The notes beneath the pieces are model-generated. The model made no database searches. It was given only the letters and a program-made list of their open reading frames with translations, and was not told the origin of the DNA. This document shows positions 33,630-41,845 of a stretch of DNA of 64,000 nt, piece after piece. Both the position numbers and the translations under genes were made by a program. How positions within the stretch are numbered: position 1 is the first letter of the stretch; each line of letters opens with the position of its first letter. The stretch is from positions 186,001-250,000 of the forward strand of contig NZ_CANMJE010000003.1 of NCBI RefSeq assembly GCF_947498095.1. The letters are read 5' to 3'. The stretch comes from an uncultured Shimia sp. Its GTDB lineage: Bacteria; Pseudomonadota; Alphaproteobacteria; Rhodobacterales; Rhodobacteraceae.

Positions 33630-35915
33630 ATGAACAAAGCGATTACGGATGGCGTGCTGCTGATGCCGCCAGTTTTTGCGAACGGTCTGGATGTATGGTC
33701 GAGCGGGGACGGGACTCCGGGGTCTGACACCTATGAAAATGCGATCAACGCAGCCTATGTGCCAGCGGATCAGGATTTCAGCGGATGTCTGGAAATGGTC
33801 AAAACAGAAAGCACGCAAAAGCTGCGTCATATGGGGCAGACGCCGATTTTGCCCGGCTGCTATTTGCGCGTGACGGCACGTGTAAAGGCCGTGAGCGGCA
33901 ATTTACCCTCGGTTCGTATCGCAGCCTGGGCGGGCGATGGGTCCGGTAACTCTGTTACCGGGATCACCACAACCGGACCATCGCAGACGTTGACCAGCTA
34001 CGGTGAGGTTGTCGAGATCAACGCCATAGTCGGTGCCGGAGACCGGGGCGGCGTGGACATGGTTTGGGGCAATGCGCCAGTCTATGGCCATTTCGGTCTT
34101 GATCTGACGGGGTCGAATGGCGGATTCGTCCGAATTGATGACATCGTGATTGAAGACATCACCTCAGCTTTTTTGCGCAGCATGATGAACTGGGTGGATG
34201 TACGTGACTATGGCGCCATTGGCGATGGTGTCACCAATGACGCGCCTGCCTTTGAGGCGGCGAATGCAGATGCTGGTGGGCGATCGGTGTTAGTATCCGA
34301 GGGCACGTATTACCTTGGCGACAACGTGACATTTGACACACGTGCGGTTTTCGAGGGCACCGTGGTCATGCCTGAAGACAAGTACCTGTCGCTGACCAAG
34401 AACTTTGATTTGCCCAGTTACATCGAAGCGTTTGGCGATGAGTCTCTGGTTTTCAAGAAAGCCTTTCAGTCGCTGTTGAACAATTCGGACCATGAAACAT
34501 TGGATCTGGGTGGCCGCCGTGTCACGGTGACGGAACCGATCGACATGCAGGCGGCGGTCTCAAACAATTCCACCTACGCCCAACGTCGCGTCATTCGCAA
34601 TGGTCAGTTCTATGTGGCAGGTGACACAGCTTGGGATCCAGAAGTCACCACATCTGTTGGCAGCTACAGCGTCAGCAATGACCGCACGCTGAGCAATGTG
34701 ACCAACGTTGCCAACGTCCAAATCGGGTCGTTGGTGACGGGCAACGGTGTCGGGCGCGAGGTGTATGTGCGCGGTAAGAATGAAGCAACGCAGGAGCTGA
34801 CGCTCAGCCAGCCATTGTTCGATGCGGTTGGGACACAGAACTATACGTTCACCCGCTATAAATATGTGCTGGATTTCAGCGGTTTTGCGAAGCTCAGCAG
34901 CTTTGTGATTTCTGACGTGGATTTCCTGTGCAACAGCAAGGCCAGCGGCATTCTGATGGCGATCAAGGGGTTGATCTTTCACGTCAAGGACTGCTTTTTC
35001 ACCGAGCCAAAACACCGCGGCATCACCTCGCCCGGGGATGGCTGTAAGGGCATGCTGATCGACCGGTTCAACTTTACCACCGCCGAAGGTGGGACCCCGG
35101 CGCAGGATCGGGTTTCGGTGGCGATTAACTCAAACGCCAATGACGTGAAAGTGCGCAACAACCGGGCCAGCCAATTCCGTCACTTCTATGTATCAGGCGG
35201 GGCGAACTCGATCATCACGGGCAATCACTTTTTTCAAGGGGATGATGAAACAGCAGGATTGCGGACCGCCGGTATCATTCTGACTCAGTCCCATTGTTCG
35301 ACCACCATTGACGGCAACTACGTCGACAACTGTTCGATCGAGTGGACCAACGAATACGATCCCGAACCTGACTTCACCAGCGGCTTTTCCTTTTCTGCGC
35401 TCAGCGTTACGGACAACGTGTTTTTGTCGGGTAACGTCGCTCCCTGGTTCTTTTATTTGGTGATCAAGCCGCATGGTGCGGGGCATTCCATCACCGGGCT
35501 TAGCGTAACAGGCAACAAGTTCCGGTCCATACAAGGCACCGCCATAGACCGCGTCGATCGTGTGGATACGAGCTATGGCGATCTGGGCATGAGCCGTGGC
35601 AAGCATGTTCTGGTAGAGGTCAACACATTCCATGCTGTTGAAACTCCGATCTACAACTCTCTTGTGATTGAACATGACCAGAACTCAACAGCGCAGACAT
35701 GGGTTGTGGATAGCGATGATCGCCTGCCTTTTGGGGGGCATGCGCGAAGTGTTGAATCCGTTGTAATGATTGGGAAAATAAAAAATTCCAACAATGTAAC
35801 TGAATACACCGTGCCCTATGTGACAACGGAACAAGGGTCGGGTGGAGACCAGCTTCATTTGACGTGGGAAAAGCCTGTTAGCGGAAATGTGGCTGTCAGG
35901 ATGCGGATGGACTAG
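33630..35915 (+). CDS. Large right-handed beta-helix protein (pectate-lyase-3/GH28-related domain)
   Basis: This 761-aa protein starts at ATG 33630 after GGAAAGGG. Residues 1-180 look like a carbohydrate-binding-type beta-sandwich (GLDVWSSGDGTPGSDTY, CYLRVTARVK). A right-handed beta-helix region then opens with the pectate-lyase-3 hallmark VRDYGAIGDGVTNDAPAF (about 191-208). Repeats rich in N/D/G (VRNNRA, ITGNHFF, IDGNYVDN, VTDNVFLSG, VTGNKFR) run to about 690. There is no signal peptide. Such proteins act on or bind extracellular polysaccharide, or are phage tail spikes, but no phage genes are nearby. Enzymatic activity is not shown by motifs. Confidence 0.8.
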   Translation: MNKAITDGVLLMPPVFANGLDVWSSGDGTPGSDTYENAINAAYVPADQDFSGCLEMVKTESTQKLRHMGQTPILPGCYLRVTARVKAVSGNLPSVRIAAWAGDGSGNSVTGITTTGPSQTLTSYGEVVEINAIVGAGDRGGVDMVWGNAPVYGHFGLDLTGSNGGFVRIDDIVIEDITSAFLRSMMNWVDVRDYGAIGDGVTNDAPAFEAANADAGGRSVLVSEGTYYLGDNVTFDTRAVFEGTVVMPEDKYLSLTKNFDLPSYIEAFGDESLVFKKAFQSLLNNSDHETLDLGGRRVTVTEPIDMQAAVSNNSTYAQRRVIRNGQFYVAGDTAWDPEVTTSVGSYSVSNDRTLSNVTNVANVQIGSLVTGNGVGREVYVRGKNEATQELTLSQPLFDAVGTQNYTFTRYKYVLDFSGFAKLSSFVISDVDFLCNSKASGILMAIKGLIFHVKDCFFTEPKHRGITSPGDGCKGMLIDRFNFTTAEGGTPAQDRVSVAINSNANDVKVRNNRASQFRHFYVSGGANSIITGNHFFQGDDETAGLRTAGIILTQSHCSTTIDGNYVDNCSIEWTNEYDPEPDFTSGFSFSALSVTDNVFLSGNVAPWFFYLVIKPHGAGHSITGLSVTGNKFRSIQGTAIDRVDRVDTSYGDLGMSRGKHVLVEVNTFHAVETPIYNSLVIEHDQNSTAQTWVVDSDDRLPFGGHARSVESVVMIGKIKNSNNVTEYTVPYVTTEQGSGGDQLHLTWEKPVSGNVAVRMRMD

Positions 35916-35927
35916 CGTTGCGGGTCA

Positions 35928-36071
35928 TTACCGCCAAAAGGCCAACCATTCGACAAGCTCAAAGAACTTGCGCGCCAACATAAGGGTGGCCTGACCATTT
36001 AGCCAGATCAGGTCAAAACCTAGTCCGGCTAGAATCACGACAGCCAAGAAAACGGCGATCGGGTTGGTCAT
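35928..36071 (-). CDS. Small single-pass membrane protein (47 aa)
   Basis: ATG 36071 with GGAGGAG upstream encodes 47 aa with one hydrophobic helix (about 4-24, AVFLAVVILAGLGFDLIWL) and an amphipathic tail ending VEWLAFWR. The longer open frame to 36233 lacks a ribosome binding site. It lies 103 nt downstream of gap on the same strand, so it may be co-transcribed with it. A hairpin covers its ribosome binding site. Function unknown. Confidence 0.65.
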   Translation of the reverse strand: MTNPIAVFLAVVILAGLGFDLIWLNGQATLMLARKFFELVEWLAFWR

Positions 36072-36081
36072 AAGGTAAGCT

Positions 36082-36125
36082 CCTCCGGCTGCGATGGGCT
36101 CAGGATATGCCCGCTCGCCCGGAGG
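36082..36125 (-). promoter_or_regulatory. Hairpin covering the ribosome binding site of the 47-aa gene
   Basis: CCTCCGG and CCGGAGG (36082-36088 with 36119-36125) pair perfectly, with an inner GGGC/GCCC stem (36096-36099 with 36109-36112). Read on the minus strand, the GGAGG arm is part of the ribosome binding site just before ATG 36071, so folding would hide it. Confidence 0.45.
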
Positions 36126-36174
36126 CGCAAGATTTGTCGTTACTAGTTTGCTCGGAAGCGGGCGCTGATCTGGC

Positions 36175-37173
36175 TTAGATGTTGCCCATCTTGGCAGCGA
36201 CATCTGCCATGCGGCAGGAAAAGCCCCATTCATTGTCGTACCAAGCCAAAACCCTCACCAGACGGTTTCCGGTGACTTTGGTTTGGTCTGCTGCAAAGAT
36301 CGAACTGTCTTCGGTATGGTTGAAATCTATCGATACCAAAGGTTGGTCGTTGTAACCCAGAACACCCTTCATAGCGCCAACAGATGCTTCGGCCATGACG
36401 GCGTTTACGTCGGCTTCAGTAACATCTTTTTGTGCAATGAACGTCAGATCTACTGCCGAGACATTGGGGGTGGGGACGCGAATGGCAGAGCCGTCAAGCT
36501 TGCCCTTGAGGTCGGGCAGCACTTCGCCCAAGGCCTTAGCGGCGCCGGTTGACGTTGGGATCATCGACATAGCAGCAGCACGCGCGCGGTAGAGGTCTTT
36601 GTGGCGGCGGTCCAGTGTCGGTTGATCGCCGGTATAGGCGTGGATCGTGGTCATGATGCCCGACTCGATGCCAAAGGCGTTGTGCAGGACCTTGGCAACG
36701 GGTGCCAGGCAGTTGGTGGTGCAGGAGCCGTTCGAGATCATCGTGTCGGAGGCTTCCAGCATGTCGTCGTTGACACCAAATACGATGGTCTTGTCGACGT
36801 TCTTGCCGGGTGCAGACAACAGCACTTTTTTGGCGCCACGCTCAAGGTGCTTCTTAGCCCTTTCGCCGTCGTTGAACTTGCCGGTGCACTCCATGACGAT
36901 GTCGATACCATCCCAGTCCAGCTCGTCCATGTCATAGGTCGAGTACATCTGCATTTCGCCAACACCCAAATCCATCGTGCCTTCGCCGATGGTGACGTCG
37001 TTGCGGAAGCGACCGTGGACTGAGTCATAGCGGATCAAGTGTGCTGCTGTGTCCAGCGGGCCAGTCGCATTTACTTTGACCACTTTGACGTCGTCACGCG
37101 CAGTTTCAGCGATGTGCATGAGAGTGCAACGGCCGATCCGGCCAAATCCGTTGATGCCTACTGTGACGGTCAT
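36175..37173 (-). CDS. gap: Glyceraldehyde-3-phosphate dehydrogenase, type I
   Basis: Gap interconverts glyceraldehyde-3-phosphate and 1,3-bisphosphoglycerate in glycolysis and gluconeogenesis. The 332-aa protein has the NAD motif INGFGRIGR (about 7-15), the catalytic Cys in SNGSCTTNCLAP (about 150), HAYTGDQ and the C-terminal WYDNEWGFSCRM. The frame extends to 37239, but ATG 37173 has AAGGATA upstream and starts at the conserved MTVTVGINGFG. Two LacI-type operator-like dyads lie about 90-125 nt upstream. The 47-aa membrane protein follows downstream. Confidence 0.97.
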   Translation of the reverse strand: MTVTVGINGFGRIGRCTLMHIAETARDDVKVVKVNATGPLDTAAHLIRYDSVHGRFRNDVTIGEGTMDLGVGEMQMYSTYDMDELDWDGIDIVMECTGKFNDGERAKKHLERGAKKVLLSAPGKNVDKTIVFGVNDDMLEASDTMISNGSCTTNCLAPVAKVLHNAFGIESGIMTTIHAYTGDQPTLDRRHKDLYRARAAAMSMIPTSTGAAKALGEVLPDLKGKLDGSAIRVPTPNVSAVDLTFIAQKDVTEADVNAVMAEASVGAMKGVLGYNDQPLVSIDFNHTEDSSIFAADQTKVTGNRLVRVLAWYDNEWGFSCRMADVAAKMGNI

Positions 37174-37259
37174 GTCGTATCCTTCAGTCCTGAATTTGAG
37201 CGCGGTATAGAAGGTGTGTTTCCTATGGGAAAGCGCCAAACGACCGCCAAGTCGGTTTG

Positions 37260-37299
37260 TTAGCGATAAACGTGACGCCGTAGCATCTGATAGCGTTAA
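37260..37299. promoter_or_regulatory. Pair of LacI-type operator-like dyads upstream of gap
   Basis: TTAGCGATAA (37260-37269) and ATAGCGTTAA (37290-37299) share the central-CG dyad typical of LacI-family operators and are exactly 30 bp apart, about three turns. In Rhodobacterales a LacI-type regulator of central carbon metabolism is known to control gap-type genes. Linking it to these sites is inference. Confidence 0.45.
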
Positions 37300-37309
37300 C
37301 GCTTGTGAC

Positions 37310-38716
37310 TTATGACGTTTCGGACGGGGGGGTCAGGGCTTTGAATGCCGCCAAAGCGCGGTGCCGCGATTCTTTGAGATCGGCAATCGGATGGGGATAT
37401 GTCTCGCCCAAAGTTACATTTGCAGCCTTCAATACCAAAGCAGGGGTTTCCCAAGGGGCATGGAGCGACTTGTCTGGAAGCGCCGCGAGTTCCGGTACAA
37501 ATCGGCGGATGTATACGCCTTGGCCGTCGAACTTTGTACTTTGCGTGACGGGGTTAAAGATGCGGAAATAGGGGGCAGCATCTGCACCTGATCCGGCGAC
37601 CCACTGCCAGCTGGCGGGATTGTTGGCGGGATCAGCATCAAACAAAGTATCGTCGAACCATGCCAGCCCCCGACGCCAGTGCAGACCGAGGTTCTTCACC
37701 AGAAAAGACGCTACGATCATGCGAACACGGTTGTGCATATATCCTGTTTGCCACAACTCTCGCATCCCGGCATCGATGATGGGAATGCCGGTTTGCCCCC
37801 GCTGCCATGCCAGTTCGGCCTCGCATGCGTCCCGCCACGGAAAGGCGTCAAATTTTGCGTTCAAATTGCGGGTCGCGATGTCGGGGTTTTGAAAGAGTTG
37901 GCTATAGGAGAACTCTCGCCAACCCAGTTCGGACAGGAAATGCCCCCGATCCTCGGTGGCAGGCTGTGCACGGGCGGCTTGCCAGACAGAGTTTGGTGAA
38001 ATCTCTCCAAAAGCCAGATGCGGTGACAGACGAGAGACATTCGTAAGTGATGGATGATCGCGACCTTGTCGGTACCCGTTGAGGCCATCTTCCAGAAAGT
38101 CGGATAAACGGGCCTGTGCACCGGCTTCGCCCGGTCTCCAGCCTGACAACACCTCCCAGTCCCAGCGGGGTGTTGGGGTAAGGTCAAGATCAACAGACGC
38201 CGGTGCTTTTTCATGGTTTGCAAAGGTCAGTGAGGGCGACGGTAGCGGATTTCTTGGGGGCGGTGCGGCCATGCAACCTTTGCGAAAGAATGGCGTGAAA
38301 ACCTTGTAAGGTGTGCCATCTGGTTTGCGCACCTCCCAAGGTTCCCACAACAGACTGCCATTCGCGCTTATCACCTCCACACCTTCAGACTTTAGCGTTG
38401 TCTTAATCGCGGTGTCTGTCTCGGTCCCGGTCGCGTCGTATCGGCGGGTCCACGTCACAGTTTCTGCGCCAAGATCCCGCACAATAGCGGGCAGAACGTC
38501 GCGTGGGTCGCCAACACAGGTCACAAGGTGCCCACTGAGAGACTCATTCAGCGCGCCGAGGGAATGATGCAACCACGCCTTGGATGCGCCTCCAATTGGT
38601 GCGTCCGGGTCGTGAATGTAGAGCGGCAATACAGCTCCGGCTTTGGCAGCAGCAGTCAGAGCCGGGTTGTCGGATAGTCGTAGGTCTCGGCGAAACCAAT
38701 GGATCGCTATGGGCAT
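37310..38716 (-). CDS. phrB: Deoxyribodipyrimidine photolyase (class I CPD photolyase)
   Basis: This light-driven DNA repair enzyme splits cyclobutane pyrimidine dimers using reduced FAD and an antenna cofactor. The 468-aa protein starts with HWFRRDLRLSDNPAL (about 6-20) in the antenna domain. In the C-terminal half it carries the FAD-domain hallmarks ELGWREFSY, LWQTGYMHNRVRM and DADPANNPASWQWVAGSGAD. The Trp-rich electron path region appears intact. ATG 38716 with AAGGAAG upstream is chosen over an in-frame GTG. It precedes gap on the same strand, with 136 nt between. Confidence 0.95.
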   Translation of the reverse strand: MPIAIHWFRRDLRLSDNPALTAAAKAGAVLPLYIHDPDAPIGGASKAWLHHSLGALNESLSGHLVTCVGDPRDVLPAIVRDLGAETVTWTRRYDATGTETDTAIKTTLKSEGVEVISANGSLLWEPWEVRKPDGTPYKVFTPFFRKGCMAAPPPRNPLPSPSLTFANHEKAPASVDLDLTPTPRWDWEVLSGWRPGEAGAQARLSDFLEDGLNGYRQGRDHPSLTNVSRLSPHLAFGEISPNSVWQAARAQPATEDRGHFLSELGWREFSYSQLFQNPDIATRNLNAKFDAFPWRDACEAELAWQRGQTGIPIIDAGMRELWQTGYMHNRVRMIVASFLVKNLGLHWRRGLAWFDDTLFDADPANNPASWQWVAGSGADAAPYFRIFNPVTQSTKFDGQGVYIRRFVPELAALPDKSLHAPWETPALVLKAANVTLGETYPHPIADLKESRHRALAAFKALTPPSETS

Positions 38717-38805
38717 AGTCACTTCCTTATGTGACTGCCAAACTAGAACCCTTGAGGGCGCTGTCGAGGGCTGAGGCTATTTATGAGGACCATTCGGCAA
38801 GCCGG

Positions 38806-39198
38806 CTATTCGTGATGGCACGCCAGATCGTTCAGTATTGGGCAATCCGGGCGGTTGTCGCCCGCACATTCTGCCACCAGATGCGAGAGCGTGTCGCGCA
38901 TGGATTGCAGCTGAGTTATCTTCTGGTCAATCCGTTCAAGATGTTGAGAGGCCACGGATTTGACATCAGCGCTGGCTCGCGAGTCGTCCTCGTAGAGCGC
39001 CATCAACGTGCGGCAGTCTTCAATCGAAAACCCCAAGGTGCGGGCACGTGCCAGAAAGGTCAGCTTGTGCAGGTCGCTGTCGCGAAATTGCCGATACCCG
39101 TTGTCAGATCGGTTTGGTGTCACCAAACCTATGTCTTCATAGTAGCGAATGGTCTTGGCCGGGAGACCGGATTTATCTGCGACTTCACCAATATTCAT
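38806..39198 (-). CDS. cueR: Cu(I)-responsive MerR-family regulator CueR
   Basis: CueR activates copper-export genes by twisting an over-long promoter when it binds Cu(I). The 130-aa protein has the MerR helix-turn-helix (MNIGEVADKSGLPAKTIRYY, 1-20, then GLVTPNRSDNGYR), a long dimerisation helix and the metal loop. There, two Cys flank seven residues (CAGDNRPDC, about 113-121), the CueR spacing. A further Cys/His tail (LACHHE) is present. ATG 39198 overlaps the copA stop (ATGA), so copA and cueR form one operon with cueR second. The frame extends to 39315 only inside copA. Confidence 0.92.
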   Translation of the reverse strand: MNIGEVADKSGLPAKTIRYYEDIGLVTPNRSDNGYRQFRDSDLHKLTFLARARTLGFSIEDCRTLMALYEDDSRASADVKSVASQHLERIDQKITQLQSMRDTLSHLVAECAGDNRPDCPILNDLACHHE

Positions 39199-41663
39199 GA
39201 GGTTTCTCCAGCGAATGAAATAGGCGCGACGCTGCGCAGGCGTAGGGCGTTGCTCAAAACAAAGACCGAAGACAAAGCCATCGCGCCAGCGCCGAGCATT
39301 GGCGACAGTTGCCATCCCAGAAGCGGATAAAACACGCCTGCTGCGACTGGGATCAATGCCACATTGTAAGCAAAAGCCCAGAATAGGTTTTGGCGAATAT
39401 TGCGCATCGTGCGACGCGAGATTTCAAGCGCGTTCAGAACCCCGTTGGGATCGCCAGACGCCAAAACCAGATCTCCGCTTTCGATGGCGATATCTGTCCC
39501 GGTGCCGATCGCGATGCCGACATCTGCGCGGGCCAATGCCGGGGCGTCGTTGATCCCATCACCGACAAAGGCAACCGACCCAAAGGTGTCTTGCATCGAG
39601 GCAATAACGTCGGCCTTGCCCGCTGGTAGGACTTCAGCCTCGACGTGGCTGATCCCAAGTTCGGCAGCGATGCTGCGGGCGGTGGCTTGGTTATCACCCG
39701 TAATCATCGCGACACCCACCCCGGCGTCGTGCAATTTGCGAATTGCGTCGCGGGCGCCCGGCTTGATTGGATCGCCAACTGTCAACAACCCAGCGGCTTG
39801 ACCGTTCACGGCAATATAAAACGGCGTTTGTCCCTGATCTGCGGCTTGCGCTGCTTGAGCCCTGAAATGTGTTACGTCTATCCCATCGCGTCGCATGAAA
39901 CGGTCGGCACCGATCATCACTTGTTGGCCTTCCACCGAGGCCATAACCCCGAAGCCACTGACACTGGTAAACTCCTGCGCGTCTGACAGTTTCAATCCCT
40001 TTTCCAATGCGGCGCGTTCAATGGCACGTGCTATGGGGTGTTCCGAGGCTTGCTCAACCGAGGCCGCAATGCGCAGAACTGCATCAGGTTCAAAACCATC
40101 CGCGACATGTAACTCGGCCAGTTCCGGCTTGCCCATGGTCAGTGTGCCGGTCTTGTCAAAGGCGACAAAGCGAACATCTTCAAGCCTTTGCAGCGCGTCA
40201 CCTTTGCGGAACAAAACGCCCATTTCCGCCGCGCGCCCGGTACCAACCATGATGGAGGTCGGTGTTGCCAACCCCATCGCACAAGGGCAAGCAATGATCA
40301 GCACGGAAACACCGGCGACCAAAGCGTGGGATAGGCGTGGGTCAGGGCCAATTGTCAGCCAGCCGAGTATGGCCAGTAGCGCGATGACAATCACTGCGGG
40401 CACAAAGATCAAAACCACGCGATCCGCCAGCGCCTGCACGGGCAGTTTTGCGCCCTGCGCTTGCTCGACCATCGTGATGATCTGCGCCAGCATTGTGTCG
40501 CGCCCGACACCTGTCGCGCGGTAGGTGAGTGCGCCCTCGCCATTCACCGTGCCAGCGACGACCGGACTGCCTGGGGATTTCTCGACGGGTAAGGGCTCAC
40601 CCGTGATCATGCTTTCATCAACCCAGGACCGTCCGGTTTCTACAGTGCCATCAACAGCCAGCCGTTCGCCCGGATAAAGGTGCAGGATGTCGCCAACATG
40701 CACCTGTTCGATGGGGCGTTCGATGATCTCTCCATCCAGTTCGACGCGCGCGGTTTTTGCCTGTAGGCCAACCAATTTGCGCACGGCGGCCCCGGTGCGC
40801 CCTTTGGCGCGGGCCTCCATCCAGCGTCCCAACAGGATCAGCGTCACGATGACGGCGGCTGCCTCGAAGTAAACGTTCTGTGCGCCAGCGGGCAAAAGCG
40901 ACGGAAAGAACAAAGAGACTGTCGAGTACCCCCACGCCGATCCGGCACCCAAGGCTACCAGCGAGTTCATGTCCGGGCTGCGTTTCCACAATTGCGGCAG
41001 ACCCTTGGTAAAGAACCCACGCCCCGGCCACAGCAAGACAACGGTAGTCAGCAAAAACTGCAGCATCCACGAGGTCTGCATGCCAATCGTTGCCATGATC
41101 CAGTGGTGAAACGGTGGAAACAGATGCCCCCCCATTTCAAGAACAAACACCGGCAAGGTCAAAATAGCGGCGACCATAAGATTGCGCCGCGCTGTCGTCT
41201 GCTTTGCGGTGTCTGCCAAATCGGACGAAAGCGAACTGTCTTTCGCGCGCACCGTGGCGCTATAGCCGGCGTCGGTTACGATACGTGCCAGATCGGATGC
41301 GCTCACGGCACCACGCAACAGGATGATTTGTGCGGTTTCAGCCGCAAGATTCACCGATGCGTCCAGAACGCCTGGGGCCGCACGCAGTGCCTTTTCCACC
41401 CGCGCCGAACAAGACGCGCAACTCATGTCAGAAATCTCGAGCGTCACAATATCCTGCCGCGCCGGGTAGCCAGCTGATTGCAGGGTGTCTCGAATGTCAC
41501 ATGCATTTGCACCCGAGAGGGTCACCAACCCGGTTTCATTGGCCAGATTCACAGACGCAGAACTCTGACCCGCCATGGATTGCAATGCGCGTTCCGCGCG
41601 CCCTGCACAACCTGCGCAACTCATACCATCGATTTCAAATTGCAAGGAAAGGTCTGCAGACAT
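39195..41663 (-). CDS. copA: Cu(+)-exporting P1B-type ATPase
   Basis: This inner-membrane pump of 822 aa exports Cu(I). It has two N-terminal metal-binding domains (MSCAGC at 14-19, and MSCASC at about 80-85), eight membrane segments and the actuator TGEP. The transport motif CPC is in IACPCAMGLATP (about 457), the phosphorylation site is DKTGTLT (about 502), and the hinge is GDGINDAPALARADVG (about 700). The start at ATG 41663 removes a 19-residue non-conserved leader. The CueR-type promoter lies 28-58 nt upstream, and cueR follows in the same operon. Confidence 0.96.
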   Translation of the reverse strand: MSADLSLQFEIDGMSCAGCAGRAERALQSMAGQSSASVNLANETGLVTLSGANACDIRDTLQSAGYPARQDIVTLEISDMSCASCSARVEKALRAAPGVLDASVNLAAETAQIILLRGAVSASDLARIVTDAGYSATVRAKDSSLSSDLADTAKQTTARRNLMVAAILTLPVFVLEMGGHLFPPFHHWIMATIGMQTSWMLQFLLTTVVLLWPGRGFFTKGLPQLWKRSPDMNSLVALGAGSAWGYSTVSLFFPSLLPAGAQNVYFEAAAVIVTLILLGRWMEARAKGRTGAAVRKLVGLQAKTARVELDGEIIERPIEQVHVGDILHLYPGERLAVDGTVETGRSWVDESMITGEPLPVEKSPGSPVVAGTVNGEGALTYRATGVGRDTMLAQIITMVEQAQGAKLPVQALADRVVLIFVPAVIVIALLAILGWLTIGPDPRLSHALVAGVSVLIIACPCAMGLATPTSIMVGTGRAAEMGVLFRKGDALQRLEDVRFVAFDKTGTLTMGKPELAELHVADGFEPDAVLRIAASVEQASEHPIARAIERAALEKGLKLSDAQEFTSVSGFGVMASVEGQQVMIGADRFMRRDGIDVTHFRAQAAQAADQGQTPFYIAVNGQAAGLLTVGDPIKPGARDAIRKLHDAGVGVAMITGDNQATARSIAAELGISHVEAEVLPAGKADVIASMQDTFGSVAFVGDGINDAPALARADVGIAIGTGTDIAIESGDLVLASGDPNGVLNALEISRRTMRNIRQNLFWAFAYNVALIPVAAGVFYPLLGWQLSPMLGAGAMALSSVFVLSNALRLRSVAPISFAGETS

Positions 41664-41690
41664 TGGGGCCTCTGGGTGTTGGTGCTCAAG

Positions 41691-41721
41691 ATATAAGGGT
41701 TCCAGTAATGGGAAGGTCAAG
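41691..41721 (-). promoter_or_regulatory. CueR-type promoter and operator of copA
   Basis: Read on the minus strand, a -35 TTGACC and a -10 TTATAT are 19 bp apart, longer than the normal 17 bp. The spacer contains the dyad CTTCCCATTACTGGAA, close to the MerR/CueR operator pattern. Over-long spacing is the hallmark of promoters untwisted by MerR-type activators. Position relative to copA and the adjacent cueR fits well. Confidence 0.75.
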
Positions 41722-41845
41722 GCATCGCAAGCCTTCCTGTGGCAGGAAGGTTGTGATTTTCTCAGTCAGATCGGGAAAGAGCGTTCACAGCCCAGACGCA
41801 ATTGGGTAGCTTCGTCTGGATCGCAGAGGCCCACAGGTTGGTGAC

